Assembly: GCF_001707825.1 (NCBI RefSeq)
Contig: NZ_LYBM01000022.1
Location: 18,762 to 82,761 of the forward strand
Source: Veronia pacifica
GTDB taxonomy: Bacteria > Pseudomonadota > Gammaproteobacteria > Enterobacterales > Vibrionaceae
DNA: 64,000 nt
Direction of reading: 5' to 3'
Part shown: positions 40,851 through 52,141 of the stretch, piece after piece
How positions within the stretch are numbered: position 1 is the stretch's first letter
How the letters are laid out: the number at the start of each line of letters is the position of its first letter
Made by a program: the position numbers and the translations under genes
Notes under the pieces: generated by a model
Told to the model about the DNA's origin: nothing
Database searches by the model: none
Seen by the model: only the letters and a program-made list of their open reading frames with translations

Positions 40851-43310
40851 ATGCGAGTTCTTAAGTTTGGCGGAACTTCGCTGGCAAATGCGGAGCGATT
40901 TAGCAGAGCCGCTGACATCATTACCAGCAACACCTGTCAGAGTGATGTTTCAGCTGTTCTGTCGGCACCGGCAAAAGTGACCAATGGTCTAGTTGCTGTG
41001 ATTAATCAAACGGTAAAAAATGGTGGGGCAGCGGAAGAAGTTGCCAATATCGAGGCTATTTTTACTGGTTTGTTCGAGGGGTTGAAGAAAATGGAGCCTT
41101 CGTTAGACACGGCTCCACTCTATAACAAGTTGTCCAGCACCTTGGGTCAGCTTCAAAAATACATCAGCGGTATATCTTTGTTGGGGTTATGTCCAGACAA
41201 CGTCTACGCCAGAATCATCAGTAAAGGCGAAAGGTTATCTATCGCGACGATGTCAGCCTTGTTGGAAGCGCGTGGGCGCGACACCTTTGTTATTGATCCT
41301 GTCCATTATCTCAAAGCGAAAGGTGGCTACCTTGAAGCCATGGTTGATATCGAGGCCTCGACTGAACGTTTTCGCTTAGAGCCTATTCCCGCCAGTCACA
41401 TCGGATTAATGCCGGGCTTCACCGCTGCGAATGAGGAAGGCGAGCTGGTGACCCTTGGCCGAAACGGATCTGATTACTCTGCTGCTGTACTCGCCGCTTG
41501 CACTCGTGCCGAGGCCTGTGAGATCTGGACTGACGTCGATGGCGTCTACAGTTGTGACCCAAGACTGGTGCCTGATGCAAAATTGCTGAAGTCACTGAGT
41601 TATCAGGAGGCAATGGAGCTATCATATTTCGGCGCCAAAGTACTCCACCCCAAAACCATCCTCCCTATCGCCCGCTTCCACATTCCATGCCTCATCAAAA
41701 ATACTGCTAACCCTCAGGGGCTGGGTACGCTGATTGGCGACAGTGCAAACGAAGAAAATCTGCCTGTGAAAGGTATCACCACCTTAAGTGACCTAAGCAT
41801 GGTCAACATTTCTGGTCCGGGTATGAAGGGTATGGTGGGAATGGCTGCAAGGGTATTTGGAGCCATGTCTTCGGCAGGAGTCTCGGTTGTGCTCATTACT
41901 CAGTCTTCTTCCGAATACAGTATCAGCTTCTGTATTGCACAGGAGGATAAAGCGCAGGCTCAGCAAGCACTTCAGGATAACTTTGAACTCGAGCTACAAA
42001 ATAGCCTGCTTGAGCCTGTTGAGTTTCAGGACAATCTTGCCATTGTCTCCCTTGTGGGTGATGGGATGCGCACGTCTAAAGGGGTCGCAGCCCAGTTCTT
42101 TACTTCTCTGGCAGAAGTTAACGTGAACATCGTGGCAATTGCACAGGGGTCATCTGAGCGTTCTATCTCGGCGGTTGTTCCAGATGGTCGAGTCTCTGAG
42201 GCCGTAAAAGCCTGCCATGAGAACCTGTTCAATAGTAAACACTATCTGGACGTCTTCATCGTCGGTGTCGGTGGTGTGGGTGGTGAGCTGGTTGAGCAGG
42301 TACGACGTCAGCAAACCAAGCTGGCCGAGCAGGGAATTGTCATCCGGGTATGCGGTCTGGCAAACAGTAAAGGGCTGCTACTCGACTGTAACGGTGTTGC
42401 ACTTGATAACTGGCAAGAAGAACTGAAAACGAACAGTGAACCTTTCAGCTTTGCGCGTATGGTAAGGCTGGTGGAGCAAAACCACATCATCAACCCGGTC
42501 TTTATTGACTGTACTTCAGAGCAAAGTATTGCTGATCAGTACGCTGACTTCCTGTCGGCCGGTTTTCATGTGATCACACCGAATAAGAAGGCTAACACTG
42601 CGGGCATGGCTTATTACCATCAGCTTCGTCAGTCTGCTCGTTCGACCCGTCGTAAGTTTATGTATGACACCACTGTGGGCGCGGGCCTCCCCGTGATTGA
42701 AAACCTGCAAAACTTGATTGCAGCGGGTGATGAACTGGAAAAATTCAGCGGTATCCTGTCAGGGTCGTTGTCGCATATTTTCGGTAAGTTGGACGAAGGT
42801 GAGAGCTTCAGCGATGCAACCCGCATCGCCAGAGAGAATGGATTTACTGAGCCTGATCCGCGTGATGACCTGTCAGGCATGGACGTTGCGCGTAAGTTGC
42901 TTATTCTGGCCCGTGAGAGCGGCATGCACCTTGAATTGGAAGATGTTGAAGTAGAGCCAGCACTACCGCCGGGCTTTGATGTGTCAGGCGATGTGAACGA
43001 CTTTATGACAAGACTGCCGGAGGCTGACAGCTACTTTGGTCAATTGAGTGATGAAGCCAGAGAGCATGGCAAGGTGTTACGTTATGTCGGCTCAATCGAA
43101 AACGGTAAGTGTCAGGTGAAATTACTGTCAGTAGACAGTGATGACCCGATGTTTAAAATCAAAGATGGTGAGAATGCACTGGCATTTTACAGCCGCTACT
43201 ATCAGCCGATCCCTATGGTATTGCGTGGCTACGGAGCAGGGACAGAAGTAACTGCTGCTGGTGTATTTGCCGATCTTATGCGGACACTGGGCTGGAAGCT
43301 GGGGGTATAA
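40851..43310 (+). CDS. thrA: Bifunctional aspartokinase I/homoserine dehydrogenase I
   Basis: Catalyses the first and third steps of threonine synthesis: aspartate phosphorylation and reduction of aspartate semialdehyde to homoserine; feedback-inhibited by threonine. The 819-residue protein is E. coli length. It has the aspartokinase start [25 protein letters not shown] (about 206-215), two ACT-type regulatory segments (about 315-455), the homoserine dehydrogenase NAD(P) fold [14 protein letters not shown] (about 467), and the HSD catalytic region with NKKANTA and FEP-like [19 protein letters not shown]. The start is the ATG at 40851 after GGAGGAAAGG; a TTG four codons upstream overlaps this ribosome site. 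thrB begins one base after the stop. Confidence 0.98.
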   Translation: MRVLKFGGTSLANAERFSRAADIITSNTCQSDVSAVLSAPAKVTNGLVAVINQTVKNGGAAEEVANIEAIFTGLFEGLKKMEPSLDTAPLYNKLSSTLGQLQKYISGISLLGLCPDNVYARIISKGERLSIATMSALLEARGRDTFVIDPVHYLKAKGGYLEAMVDIEASTERFRLEPIPASHIGLMPGFTAANEEGELVTLGRNGSDYSAAVLAACTRAEACEIWTDVDGVYSCDPRLVPDAKLLKSLSYQEAMELSYFGAKVLHPKTILPIARFHIPCLIKNTANPQGLGTLIGDSANEENLPVKGITTLSDLSMVNISGPGMKGMVGMAARVFGAMSSAGVSVVLITQSSSEYSISFCIAQEDKAQAQQALQDNFELELQNSLLEPVEFQDNLAIVSLVGDGMRTSKGVAAQFFTSLAEVNVNIVAIAQGSSERSISAVVPDGRVSEAVKACHENLFNSKHYLDVFIVGVGGVGGELVEQVRRQQTKLAEQGIVIRVCGLANSKGLLLDCNGVALDNWQEELKTNSEPFSFARMVRLVEQNHIINPVFIDCTSEQSIADQYADFLSAGFHVITPNKKANTAGMAYYHQLRQSARSTRRKFMYDTTVGAGLPVIENLQNLIAAGDELEKFSGILSGSLSHIFGKLDEGESFSDATRIARENGFTEPDPRDDLSGMDVARKLLILARESGMHLELEDVEVEPALPPGFDVSGDVNDFMTRLPEADSYFGQLSDEAREHGKVLRYVGSIENGKCQVKLLSVDSDDPMFKIKDGENALAFYSRYYQPIPMVLRGYGAGTEVTAAGVFADLMRTLGWKLGV

Positions 43311-43311
43311 T

Positions 43312-44271
43312 ATGAGTGTTGTGGTTTATGCGCCTGCATCTATCGGAAACGTCAGTGTTGGTTTCGATGTGTTAGGCGCAGCCGTTTCACCCATCGATGG
43401 GACCCTGCTTGGTGACAGAGTATTGGTCAAAGATGGGGGAGAGACTAAGTTTCACCTCAGTTGCGCGGGCAGTTTTGTTGATAAGCTTCCAGAGGATCAT
43501 CAGGATAATATCGTTTACCACTGCTATCTGGTGTTTGAGCGTGAATTGCTGAAACGCGATATCAAAGTAAGACCTGTTGAAATGGTGCTTGAGAAGAACA
43601 TGCCTATCGGCTCTGGTCTGGGATCGAGTGCCTGCTCTGTTGTGGCTGCATTGGATGCTCTCAACCGCTACCACGATCAACCGCTTGACGAAAACGCATT
43701 ACTTGCGCTGATGGGCGAGATGGAAGCGAAAATTTCTGGCAGCCTGCATTATGATAACGTTGCTCCTTGCTACCTCGGTGGCTTACAACTGATGATTGAG
43801 GACTCAGGCGTTATCAGTCAGCAGGTGCCTTGCTTTGACGAGTGGTATTGGGTCATGGCGTATCCGGGCATCAAAGTACCCACAGCAGAAGCCAGAGCAA
43901 TTTTACCGGCGCAGTATCGTCGCCAGGATGTGATCAGCCACGGTCGCCATTTGGCAGGGTTTATTCACGGCTGTTACTCTGGGCAGCCAAAACTGGCTGC
44001 TAACATGATCAAAGATGTCGTGGCGGAGCCTTATCGTGAGAAGCTGCTGCCCGGTTTTGCTCAGGCCCGCAGGTATGCGAAAGAGGCTGGCGCACTGGCG
44101 ACCGGAATCTCTGGTTCAGGGCCGACCCTGTTCAGTATTACTGATGATAAAGCAGTTGCTCAGCGGGTCGCTAAATGGCTCGGCGAACATTACGTACAGA
44201 ATGAAGAAGGATTTGTCCACATATGTCGACTCGATGTAAAGGGCTCGACAGTGACGGGAAGTGAGTTATGA
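43312..44271 (+). CDS. thrB: Homoserine kinase
   Basis: GHMP kinase that makes O-phosphohomoserine from homoserine and ATP. The 319-residue protein has the GHMP ATP-binding loop [18 protein letters not shown] (about 99-116), the N-terminal [15 protein letters not shown], and the C-terminal [12 protein letters not shown]. The start is the ATG at 43312, one base after the thrA stop, with GGGGG upstream; in-frame codons before it lie inside thrA. Its stop overlaps the thrC start by 4 bases (ATGA). Confidence 0.98.
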   Translation: MSVVVYAPASIGNVSVGFDVLGAAVSPIDGTLLGDRVLVKDGGETKFHLSCAGSFVDKLPEDHQDNIVYHCYLVFERELLKRDIKVRPVEMVLEKNMPIGSGLGSSACSVVAALDALNRYHDQPLDENALLALMGEMEAKISGSLHYDNVAPCYLGGLQLMIEDSGVISQQVPCFDEWYWVMAYPGIKVPTAEARAILPAQYRRQDVISHGRHLAGFIHGCYSGQPKLAANMIKDVVAEPYREKLLPGFAQARRYAKEAGALATGISGSGPTLFSITDDKAVAQRVAKWLGEHYVQNEEGFVHICRLDVKGSTVTGSEL

Positions 44272-45551
44272 AGTTATACAACATAAAAGAGAACGACGAG
44301 CAGGTATCATTCAGTCAAGCAGTGAGACAGGGGCTTGGTCGTAATCAGGGACTATTTTTTCCGTCTGAAGTACCCGCTTTTGATGATGTGGACAGCCTGC
44401 TGGACATGGATTTTGTCAGCCGCAGCAGCAAGATCCTGTCGGCATTTATTGGCGACGAACTGCCTGCTGACAAAGTAAAACAAATGGTCACAGAGGCATT
44501 TGCCTTTCCAGCGCCACTTCATGAGGTCTCATCGGACGTTCATGCTCTGGAGCTTTTCCATGGTCCGACGCTGGCGTTCAAAGATTTTGGCGGTCGGTTT
44601 ATGGCGCAGTCACTGGCAGCGGTATCAGACGGCGGCAAGATCACTATCTTGACGGCGACCTCTGGGGATACTGGGGCTGCGGTAGCACATGCCTTCTATG
44701 GTATGGAAAACATCAACGTCGTGATCCTGTATCCGAAAGGTAAGATCAGCCCGCTACAGGAAAAACTGTTCTGTACGCTGGGTGGCAACATTCACACTAT
44801 TGCAGTGAATGGCACCTTTGATGATTGTCAGGCTATGGTGAAGCAAGCGTTTGATGATGCTGAACTGCGTCAGGCTATTGGCCTTAATTCAGCTAACTCG
44901 ATCAACATCAGTCGTTTAATGGCGCAAATATGTTACTACTTCGAGGCCGTGTCTCAGTTGACTGAGGCACAGCGTAAAGAGCTGGTAATTGCAGTGCCAA
45001 GTGGTAACTTTGGCAATCTCACAGCGGGCTTACTCGCTAAGGCAGCGGGTCTGCCGGTGAAACGCTTCATTGCTGCCACCAATGTTAATGATACAGTGCC
45101 CCGTTATCTGAAAACGGGAGAGTGGACGCCTGAAGACACAGTACCGACGTTATCCAATGCGATGGATGTCAGCCAGCCTAATAACTGGCCGCGTATTGAG
45201 GAGCTGTGTCAGATAAAAGGGTGGGGCCTCAACGAACTGGGTGCCGGAGCTGTTGATGACCAACAGACGGCAGAGACGCTGTCCAAAATGCATGAAGACG
45301 GGTACCTTTGTGAGCCGCATGGTGCTATCGCCTACCGGGTATTGAAAGAGCAATTATCTGACGGCGAGCATGGCCTGTTCTTGTGTACCGCTCACCCCGC
45401 TAAATTTAAAGAATCTGTCGACGAGATCCTCAACATTGATGTGCCTTTACCTGGCCCGTTGGCAAAACACGCTGTGATGGACCTGCTATCTAATGAGCAG
45501 GATGCTGATTTTGCTCAATTGCGTCGTTTCTTGATGGAATTAGCGGGATAA
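44268..45551 (+). CDS. thrC: Threonine synthase
   Basis: PLP enzyme that converts O-phosphohomoserine to threonine and phosphate, the last step of the pathway. The 427-residue protein shows the PLP lysine in [14 protein letters not shown] (about 101-114), [17 protein letters not shown] (about 129-145) and [13 protein letters not shown] (about 244-256). The ATG is coupled to the thrB stop. A terminator follows 18 bases after the TAA, closing thrLABC. Confidence 0.98.
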   Translation: MKLYNIKENDEQVSFSQAVRQGLGRNQGLFFPSEVPAFDDVDSLLDMDFVSRSSKILSAFIGDELPADKVKQMVTEAFAFPAPLHEVSSDVHALELFHGPTLAFKDFGGRFMAQSLAAVSDGGKITILTATSGDTGAAVAHAFYGMENINVVILYPKGKISPLQEKLFCTLGGNIHTIAVNGTFDDCQAMVKQAFDDAELRQAIGLNSANSINISRLMAQICYYFEAVSQLTEAQRKELVIAVPSGNFGNLTAGLLAKAAGLPVKRFIAATNVNDTVPRYLKTGEWTPEDTVPTLSNAMDVSQPNNWPRIEELCQIKGWGLNELGAGAVDDQQTAETLSKMHEDGYLCEPHGAIAYRVLKEQLSDGEHGLFLCTAHPAKFKESVDEILNIDVPLPGPLAKHAVMDLLSNEQDADFAQLRRFLMELAG

Positions 45552-45569
45552 GTACCGCTAGTTTTGCTC

Positions 45570-45600
45570 AAAAACCCGGCAGATGCCGGGTTTTCTCTTT
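45570..45600 (+). terminator. Terminator of thr operon
   Basis: AAAACCCGGC, loop AGAT, GCCGGGTTTT then CTCTTTTT. Confidence 0.92.
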
Positions 45601-45679
45601 TTAGGGCAGTTGTCAGGACGCTTGTGATGCGTTTTTTTGGTTAGAATAGCGCTTTCAACCTAGATCGGGGATAGCCTTT

Positions 45680-46354
45680 ATGCCGGGAATAACGTGGCAC
45701 GACGTAATTGGTCAGGAGAAACAACAGGATTACTTTAAACAAACGATGGAGTTTGTTGCCAACGAAAGAGCCAGTGGCAAAGTGATTTATCCACCCAAGG
45801 AGGACGTGTTTAATGCCTTCCGTTATACCGAGCTTGCAGACGTCAAAGTAGTGATACTGGGTCAGGACCCTTATCACGGTCCCTCGCAGGCACATGGCCT
45901 GTGCTTCTCTGTCTTGCCCGGTATTAAGCCGCCTCCCTCACTGGCTAATGTGTATAAAGAGCTGGCGACAGATATATCGGGTTTTGAGATACCTAATCAT
46001 GGTTATCTTAAAAGTTGGGCTGATCAGGGGGTACTATTGCTGAACACTGTCCTCACTGTCGAGCAGGGTAATGCACACTCGCATGCTCCACTAGGGTGGG
46101 AGACGTTTACCGATAGGGTCATTGAAGCGGTCAACGAGCACAGAGACAATGTAATTTTTCTACTCTGGGGGGCTCATGCCCGGAAAAAAGGCCGGATGAT
46201 AGACAGAAAACGTCACCATATTTTGGAGGCGCCTCACCCATCTCCGCTCTCTGCTCATCGCGGCTTTTTCGGTTCGGGGCATTTTTCAGCGACGAACCAA
46301 TTACTTTCTGAAATGAATCTACCTGAGATCGACTGGCAACCTCGTCTTGACTGA
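45680..46354 (+). CDS. ung: Uracil-DNA glycosylase
   Basis: Removes uracil from DNA to start base-excision repair. The 224-residue protein has the family-1 UDG signature with the water-activating Asp63 in [20 protein letters not shown], the uracil-binding [15 protein letters not shown], and catalytic His186 in EAPHPSPLS within the DNA-intercalation loop ([18 protein letters not shown]). The ATG has GGGATAG upstream. It stands alone between the thr operon and a small DUF3545 gene, with which it is convergent. Confidence 0.98.
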   Translation: MPGITWHDVIGQEKQQDYFKQTMEFVANERASGKVIYPPKEDVFNAFRYTELADVKVVILGQDPYHGPSQAHGLCFSVLPGIKPPPSLANVYKELATDISGFEIPNHGYLKSWADQGVLLLNTVLTVEQGNAHSHAPLGWETFTDRVIEAVNEHRDNVIFLLWGAHARKKGRMIDRKRHHILEAPHPSPLSAHRGFFGSGHFSATNQLLSEMNLPEIDWQPRLD

Positions 46355-46380
46355 TAGCTATTCTTTTCTCAGAGACAAAT

Positions 46381-46410
46381 AAGGCGCCATTTAGGCGCCT
46401 TTAGATTTTC
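46381..46410. terminator. Terminator between ung and DUF3545 gene
   Basis: AAGGCGCC, loop ATTTA, GGCGCCTT with a moderate T-rich tail on both sides. Confidence 0.8.
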
Positions 46411-46463
46411 CCTGTAAGCTGGTTCCGACAAAATGAGCCGGGTTGCAGCAGCAATGATAAAAA

Positions 46464-46646
46464 CTACAGATCAAAATCTGAGTCAGTAAAATCCCCAAGC
46501 ATATCGATGTCTTCTAGTTCTTTGCGAAGACGTTGCCTGTCTTTAAGCGCTTCGATTTCTCTCCATTTTCTTTTTGCTTGTTTTGAACGCCCACCGCGTT
46601 GTGGTTTTTCTACTTCGATCGTTTCATTAAAGGCAAAGCTTTCCAT
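46464..46646 (-). CDS. DUF3545-family small protein
   Basis: A 60-residue charged protein starting MESFAFNETIEVEKPQ, with a basic middle (GGRSKQAKRKWREIEALK) and an acidic tail ending SDFDL. This matches the DUF3545 family found in Vibrionaceae and relatives, usually next to ung and thrABC. No function is known; the basic region followed by an acidic tail could mean a nucleic-acid or ribosome partner, but that is speculation. GAGGTGAGAT precedes the ATG. Confidence 0.8.
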   Translation of the reverse strand: MESFAFNETIEVEKPQRGGRSKQAKRKWREIEALKDRQRLRKELEDIDMLGDFTDSDFDL

Positions 46647-47274
46647 ATCTCACCTCATCTTTCCGTAGCGGTCGATAATTAAGTATCACAACCCAACAGA
46701 AAATAAAATCGGATAGTTTCTCATTTGTTGTACATTGGTGAATTTTTAGTGAGACCTAAGTCAGATTTAGCAGGTGATCGATTAGGTTTTAACCTGTAAC
46801 TGAGTGTTTTGTTGACGGCAGTATTCACCAAAAAGACACACCTGCCATCAGCCCCCACCCAGTGCCCAGTGAGGCCTCTATCACGACTGGTGTAGAATGT
46901 CTGAAACTGATGACAATTTCATGAATGACCTAGGGGGCATGTTAAGGAAGGTGATACATAAGTGTATTTAGATTGTTATTTCATTTCTTGGTAATCGATT
47001 GCATTTATGTGTTATTTAAATGTTTAACAGCGATATAACATTTCAATTATTTATTGATTTTTGGTTACTCTGACTGCATCATCTGCCGCGAATTGTTGTC
47101 AGCACCAGGCAAGACAGCCAAACTCATTTTTATCTTTTGGCACTCAGAGTAAGTCAAAGGCTTTGATGCCTGTCTTTTTCGAAAGCAAGGTTTCACCCTG
47201 TTTTCCGAGCCTGAATTTTACGTCACAAAAACAATTATGCTGACAGGAATGTATAAGCGCAAAGAGAGGTAGGC
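46647..47274. other. Intergenic region upstream of AgcS symporter
   Basis: About 630 bases with no convincing gene. Glycine riboswitches control AgcS symporters in some Vibrio, but I do not see the conserved glycine-riboswitch core here. An unsupported 60-codon TTG frame at 47061-47243 lacks a ribosome site. Confidence 0.55.
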
Positions 47275-48702
47275 GTGGTAAGTCTTATTAACTTTTTAAA
47301 TGATCTGATCTGGGGATCAGTGCTCATTTATCTCCTCATCGGCGGCGGGATTCTTTTCACTGTGCGGCTGGGTTTTATCCAGTTTAGGCATTTTGGACAT
47401 ATGTTCAAAGTGATGAAGAGCAGCCGTAAGTCTGACAAGGCCGGAATTTCATCTTTCCAAGCACTCTGCACCAGCCTTGCAGCGAGAGTGGGGACGGGCA
47501 ACATGGCGGGTATCGCCGTTGCACTGACCGTAGGTGGCCCGGGAGCAATTTTCTGGATGTGGCTGATCGCCATGCTGGGAATGGCAACAGCATTTGCTGA
47601 GAGTACTCTGGCTCAGCTTTACAAGACCCGTGATGATGATGGCAATTTCCGTGGTGGTCCCGCCTATTACATGGAAAAAGGCCTCGGCATGCGCTGGATG
47701 GGGTGCGTATTCTCCGTTCTGCTGATCATTGCATTTGGCTTGGTCTTCAATTCTGTTCAAGCGAACTCGATCAGCCATGCGGCTTATAATGCGTTTGGCT
47801 GGGATCCTCTATATGTCGGCATTGTGCTGGTTGCCATGGCATCGTTCGTTATTTTTGGCGGCCTGAGAAAAATAGCCCGCACTGCAGAAATCATTGTGCC
47901 CCTGATGGCCATCCTTTACCTGTTGCTCGCTTTCTATGTGATGTTCACCAACATCGAAAAAGTGCCGGGCATTATTGCACTCATTGTTAAAAGTGCGTTT
48001 GGCATCAACGAAGCTGGTGCTGGTGCATTGGGCTACACCGTTGCTCAGGGCATGGTACAGGGTATTAAACGCGGTTTATTTTCTAATGAGGCTGGTATGG
48101 GGTCTGCGCCAAATGCAGCTGCCAGTGCAACGCCATACCCGCCGCATCCCGCTTCTCAGGGCTATGTGCAAATGCTGGGTGTATTCGTTGATACTATCGT
48201 TATTTGTAGCGCGACTGTCGCGATTATCCTGGTATCTGGTGAATACATGCCGGGCAGTGACATTACGGGTATTGAACTTACACAACGAGCCTTGTCGAGC
48301 CAGGTAGGCGACTGGGGTGGTCACTTCATTGCTATCGCAATATTCTTTTTCGCCTTTACGTCGATTATTGCGAACTACTCGTACGCGGAGACCAACCTTA
48401 TTTTCCTAGAACACAATCATAAAGTGGGTATAAACCTGTTCCGTGTCTTTGTGATTGCAATGGTGATGTTTGGTACTCAGGCTGACCTGCCTTTGGTTTG
48501 GATAATGGCAGACACCTCCATGGGTATGATGGCTATCGTCAATATGATTGCTGTGCTGCTGCTGGGGGGAACTGTGGTCAAACTCGCCCGGGATTACAAT
48601 CAGCAGTTAAAACTGGGTAAAGTGCCAACATTTGATGCCCGCCGTTATCCCGAACTGCACGACCAAATTGAGAAAGGCATCTGGGATAAAGATAACCATT
48701 AA
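47275..48702 (+). CDS. Sodium:alanine/glycine symporter, AgcS family
   Basis: Inner-membrane carrier that imports alanine or glycine with Na+. The 475-residue protein has about ten hydrophobic helices and family signatures: SSFQALCTSLAARVGTGNMAG (about 59-79), RGGPAYYMEKGLG (about 125-137) and RGLFSNEAGMGSAPNAAA (about 266-283). The start is a GTG with AGAGAGGTAGG upstream. It stands alone, divergent from the DUF3545 gene and followed by its own terminator and yaaA. Confidence 0.94.
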   Translation: MVSLINFLNDLIWGSVLIYLLIGGGILFTVRLGFIQFRHFGHMFKVMKSSRKSDKAGISSFQALCTSLAARVGTGNMAGIAVALTVGGPGAIFWMWLIAMLGMATAFAESTLAQLYKTRDDDGNFRGGPAYYMEKGLGMRWMGCVFSVLLIIAFGLVFNSVQANSISHAAYNAFGWDPLYVGIVLVAMASFVIFGGLRKIARTAEIIVPLMAILYLLLAFYVMFTNIEKVPGIIALIVKSAFGINEAGAGALGYTVAQGMVQGIKRGLFSNEAGMGSAPNAAASATPYPPHPASQGYVQMLGVFVDTIVICSATVAIILVSGEYMPGSDITGIELTQRALSSQVGDWGGHFIAIAIFFFAFTSIIANYSYAETNLIFLEHNHKVGINLFRVFVIAMVMFGTQADLPLVWIMADTSMGMMAIVNMIAVLLLGGTVVKLARDYNQQLKLGKVPTFDARRYPELHDQIEKGIWDKDNH

Positions 48703-48727
48703 TCGGTTTCGTCCATGATTATGATAG

Positions 48728-48759
48728 AAAAAAGCCACACCGAAACGTGTGGCTTTTTT
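48728..48759 (+). terminator. Terminator after AgcS symporter
   Basis: AAAAAAGCCACAC, loop CGAAAC, GTGTGGCTTTTTT. Confidence 0.93.
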
Positions 48760-48818
48760 GTGCGTCAGTGGTAACCTTTTGTAAAGATAAAACGCTTACT
48801 GCCTGAAGGGAATAGAAT

Positions 48819-49592
48819 ATGCTGATCGTGGTGTCCCCTGCCAAAACACTCGACTATGAATCGCCACTGGCGACCGAAAAGTTTACTTTGCCAACAATGA
48901 CATCACATTCGGCGGAGCTGATAGATGTATGCCGCAAACTGACACCTGCTGATATTTCCAGTTTGATGAAAGTCAGCGATAAAATTGCAGGCCTCAATGC
49001 TGCCCGCTTTGCAGAGTGGCAGCCAGAGTTTACTCAGCAAAACGCTCGTCAGGCGCTGCTGGCATTTAAAGGTGACGTGTATACTGGTTTGGCGGCAGAG
49101 ACACTTTCTGACAGCGATTTTGACTGGGCGCAGGATCATTTGAGAATGTTGTCCGGTTTATATGGCCTGTTACGTCCACTGGACTTGATGCAGCCATATC
49201 GCCTTGAAATGGGCACCAAGCTCACCAATGACAGAGGCAGTAACCTTTACCAGTTTTGGGGCAATCTGATCACTGACGAGTTGAATGAAGCACTGAATGC
49301 GCAAGGTGACGATGTTCTGATTAATCTGGCGTCCAACGAATATTTCAAGTCAGTTAAGCCTGCAGGACTCAAAGCAAAGATCATTACTCCGGTCTTTAAG
49401 GATTGTAAAAACGGTCAATACAAAGTGATCAGCTTCTACGCCAAGAAGGCAAGGGGGATGATGGCGAGATATATTATCGATAACCGTATCGATTCTGTTG
49501 AGGCGCTCAAGGCATTTGACGTGGCGGGTTATTATTTCGATCAATCTGCATCAAGTGACAAAGAACTGGTTTTCAAACGCGAAGAACAGTGA
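48819..49592 (+). CDS. yaaA: Peroxide stress protein YaaA
   Basis: YaaA lowers intracellular free iron and limits Fenton damage under hydrogen peroxide stress in E. coli. The 257-residue protein is the usual length and has the family opening [14 protein letters not shown], then [25 protein letters not shown] (about 108-132) and [18 protein letters not shown] (about 205-222). AAGGGAATAG lies upstream of the ATG. It is convergent with srmB. Confidence 0.95.
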   Translation: MLIVVSPAKTLDYESPLATEKFTLPTMTSHSAELIDVCRKLTPADISSLMKVSDKIAGLNAARFAEWQPEFTQQNARQALLAFKGDVYTGLAAETLSDSDFDWAQDHLRMLSGLYGLLRPLDLMQPYRLEMGTKLTNDRGSNLYQFWGNLITDELNEALNAQGDDVLINLASNEYFKSVKPAGLKAKIITPVFKDCKNGQYKVISFYAKKARGMMARYIIDNRIDSVEALKAFDVAGYYFDQSASSDKELVFKREEQ

Positions 49593-49620
49593 TCGACATT
49601 GCCCATATAACGTTGGCAAT

Positions 49621-49655
49621 AAAAAAAGGTTAGCTGGAGTACTAACCTTTTTTAC
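49621..49655. terminator. Bidirectional terminator between yaaA and srmB
   Basis: AAAAAAGGTTAG, eight-base loop, CTAACCTTTTTT between convergent stops. Confidence 0.92.
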
Positions 49656-49681
49656 GTTTGTGAGGATAACTCAGTCAGGTC

Positions 49682-50932
49682 TTATGCTTTACCTGATGGC
49701 TTAACCACTCGCTTGGTCGCTTTCTTAATTTTGCCTTTCACGGTCTTTTTACTGCCAGCTTTCTTCTTTTTCTTTTTGAACTCTGGCTTTTTGTGTTTCG
49801 GTTTCATACCTTCCACAAAGCGCTCTTTAACGTCTTCTTTCATGTATCGACCAATACGGTCCATCATTGGCTGATCATGAGCTTCCACCAAAGATATCGC
49901 GACACCTTTCTTACCGGCACGGGCCGTACGGCCAATACGGTGGAGGTAAACATCAGCAGTTCGTGGCAGGTCATAGTTGATCACGTGGCTGATATCAGGC
50001 ACGTCGATACCGCGTGCAGCGACATCTGTCGCCAGCAGGACGTTCACTTCACCCTCAGTAAATCGACGAATAGCATTGTTGCGCTTGGCCTGTGCCATTT
50101 CACCCTGAATCCAGGCACATTTCACCTTGGTGCTATCCAGTGTTTCTCGCAGTGCTGCCAGTCGCTCGCGGGTTTTCACAAATACAATGGCCCGCTCTGA
50201 TTGCTCTGTCAGAATAGTATTCAGCAGCGCATGCTTGTGCGCCAGATCATCACACCTGTGGTACCACTGAGTGATTTTTTTACGTTCCCGACGCGGTGGC
50301 TCGGCGTTAACTTCAACCGGATCATTAAGCAGACCCGCTTTGAATCCTTTAACACCGCGACCTTCAAGTGTCGCAGAGAACAACATACTCTGTTTACGCC
50401 AGCGACATTCTTCAGATAATTTATCAACCGCACCAGCAAAGCCCATATCGAGCATACGGTCTGCTTCATCAAGTACCAGACTTTCAATGGCACGGCAGTC
50501 AAAACGCTCTGCTTCGATGTACTCCATCAGACGTCCAGGTGTGGCGACAACAATGTCTTGCGTTTTCCCAAGGATCTCTGCGTGCTCCTGATAGGAGATA
50601 CCACCAGTGATAGTGAAAACTTTCAAATCGGTATATTTCGCCAGCGACCTTGCCTGATCTGCGACCTGAATTGCCAGCTCACGGGTTGGAGTCAGAATGA
50701 GAACGCGTGCCGGACCCGGACGTGTACGGGGGAAATCAAGAAGGTGTTGCAGTACTGGCAGCAAAAAAGCTGCAGTTTTACCCGTCCCTGTCGGGGCTGA
50801 AGCTAAAATATCCCGGCCATCCATGCCATGAGGGATCACGCCAGCCTGGATCACAGTAGGTCGCTCAAAACCGATTTCATCAATGGCTTGAAGCAGTTGA
50901 GGATCCAAATCCAGTTCAGCAAAAGTTCGCAC
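49682..50932 (-). CDS. srmB: DEAD-box RNA helicase SrmB
   Basis: ATP-dependent RNA helicase that acts early in 50S assembly. The 416-residue protein has the RecA-like core with the Q-motif region FERPTVIQ, Walker A ASAPTGTGKT, PTRELA, GGISYQEHAE, LDEADRMLDMGF, SATL, and HRIGRTARAG, then a short Lys-rich tail (EFKKKKKKAG). The segment around FDCRAIESLVLDEADRMLD and WRKQSMLFSATLEG is typical of SrmB. I use the GTG at 50932, with GGAG nine bases upstream; a GTG at 50947 overlaps that ribosome site and has none of its own. It is divergent from nothing nearby: trmN6 lies upstream on the same strand, 229 bases away. Confidence 0.93.
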   Translation of the reverse strand: MRTFAELDLDPQLLQAIDEIGFERPTVIQAGVIPHGMDGRDILASAPTGTGKTAAFLLPVLQHLLDFPRTRPGPARVLILTPTRELAIQVADQARSLAKYTDLKVFTITGGISYQEHAEILGKTQDIVVATPGRLMEYIEAERFDCRAIESLVLDEADRMLDMGFAGAVDKLSEECRWRKQSMLFSATLEGRGVKGFKAGLLNDPVEVNAEPPRRERKKITQWYHRCDDLAHKHALLNTILTEQSERAIVFVKTRERLAALRETLDSTKVKCAWIQGEMAQAKRNNAIRRFTEGEVNVLLATDVAARGIDVPDISHVINYDLPRTADVYLHRIGRTARAGKKGVAISLVEAHDQPMMDRIGRYMKEDVKERFVEGMKPKHKKPEFKKKKKKAGSKKTVKGKIKKATKRVVKPSGKA

Positions 50933-51161
50933 GCGTATATTCTCCACTCAAAGTCAGGGGCGGCATTATATACCCAAACTTCTTACAGGTGCAGGTTTCG
51001 GCAAGATTAACTGCCTTTATCTCGTTCACTGTCAGTAGATAGCGATGTTATTTTGAATGTAAAAAGAGAATTATGATGAGTAGAGCGCGCTTCCGAGCTG
51101 AAAATGTATTGTCTGTTTTTTTACTGCCACCTGTTTGACGCTGGTATATCTCGGTGAGTTT

Positions 51162-51866
51162 TCACATCTTGAGATAAAAATTGCGTGTGAGAGCGATGAA
51201 TTCCTCACTGTATTTGCCCTGATCGTGGATCACCATAGTGTGCTCTGAATATGATGAATCCGGATGTTTATCGAGGGTGAAAAGCCAGCGCGAAACAGGT
51301 TTTTGTACCGTAGCTTTGACCAGAAGTTTTCGGCTTGTAAAGAGGCCATACGAAGGAGCACTGTCAACAAATGTCTCTGCTTCTGCTGCGGGTAGGATGA
51401 AATGGGCCTCGCCATGTTCACTGAGCAGAGCTGATACGCGTTCAAGTAATTCATTGTGAGGAAGATTGTGACTATGTCGTGCTTTTGCCCGTCGGTCGTT
51501 GGCAGACGTTTCCCCGCTGTTGAAATAGGGAGGGTTGCAAACGATGCAGTCGAATCTCTCTGCGGGTTCCCACTCTCTGATATCTTGATGAAGAATTGTA
51601 ATGCGCTCCGCCCAAGGGCTGTTAACGGCATTCTCACTGGCGGCTTTAACAGCCTGCGGTTCGATATCTACTGCGGTCAGGCGATGGCTGGGAAAGCGCT
51701 GAGCCATCATCAAAGACAACAGACCGGTTCCACAGCCAATATCCAGAATATTCTGACCTTTTTTGTTTCCGGCCCAAGCACCCAGCATGACACCGTCGGT
51801 GCTCACAGGCATACCACAGGAAAAGTCATCAACCACGAATTGTTTAAATTGAAAGCGTTTACCCAT
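51162..51866 (-). CDS. trmN6: tRNA1(Val) (adenine(37)-N6)-methyltransferase
   Basis: TrmN6 (YfiC) methylates N6 of A37 in tRNA1-Val using SAM. The 234-residue protein has the opening FQFKQFVVDDFSCGMPVSTDG typical of the family (in brief: FKQF...MPVSTDGVMLG), SAM motif NILDIGCGTGLLSLMMAQ (about 40-57) and the N6-adenine catalytic NPPY in CIVCNPPYFNSGE (about 112-124). The start is the ATG at 51866; a GTG at 51905 in frame lacks a ribosome site and adds a tail rich in Lys/His. It lies upstream of srmB on the same strand and is divergent from brnQ. Confidence 0.93.
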   Translation of the reverse strand: MGKRFQFKQFVVDDFSCGMPVSTDGVMLGAWAGNKKGQNILDIGCGTGLLSLMMAQRFPSHRLTAVDIEPQAVKAASENAVNSPWAERITILHQDIREWEPAERFDCIVCNPPYFNSGETSANDRRAKARHSHNLPHNELLERVSALLSEHGEAHFILPAAEAETFVDSAPSYGLFTSRKLLVKATVQKPVSRWLFTLDKHPDSSYSEHTMVIHDQGKYSEEFIALTRNFYLKM

Positions 51867-52141
51867 TTTGTTCTCTTTTTTGTGTGGTTGATCTTTATGA
51901 CCCACTTATTATCACTTTTTCACTGTTCAAAAAAACACCTAATTAATCTAATTAAAATTAAATTTTAAGTTTAGTGAACTGCTTTTTTGTAAAAAAATGG
52001 TTTTATTAACTGTTTTTTGTTTATCTATTGTAACTGAAACAGAATTTATTCATCATTCATAAAAAATGCGATCCGAAAACAAAATAATCTAACAATTCGG
52101 ATCCTCTCACCAAAAATGTAAACACAACAAGTAGGTTCCCC

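Noticed and set aside
47061..47243. 60-codon TTG-started frame upstream of the AgcS symporter
   Set aside because: No ribosome site, unusual composition for a real protein and no family match.
46647..47274. Possible glycine riboswitch before the AgcS symporter
   Set aside because: The conserved glycine-riboswitch core and tandem arrangement are not visible.
51456..51968. 170-codon plus-strand frame over trmN6
   Set aside because: Antisense to trmN6 and runs into its upstream region; no family features.
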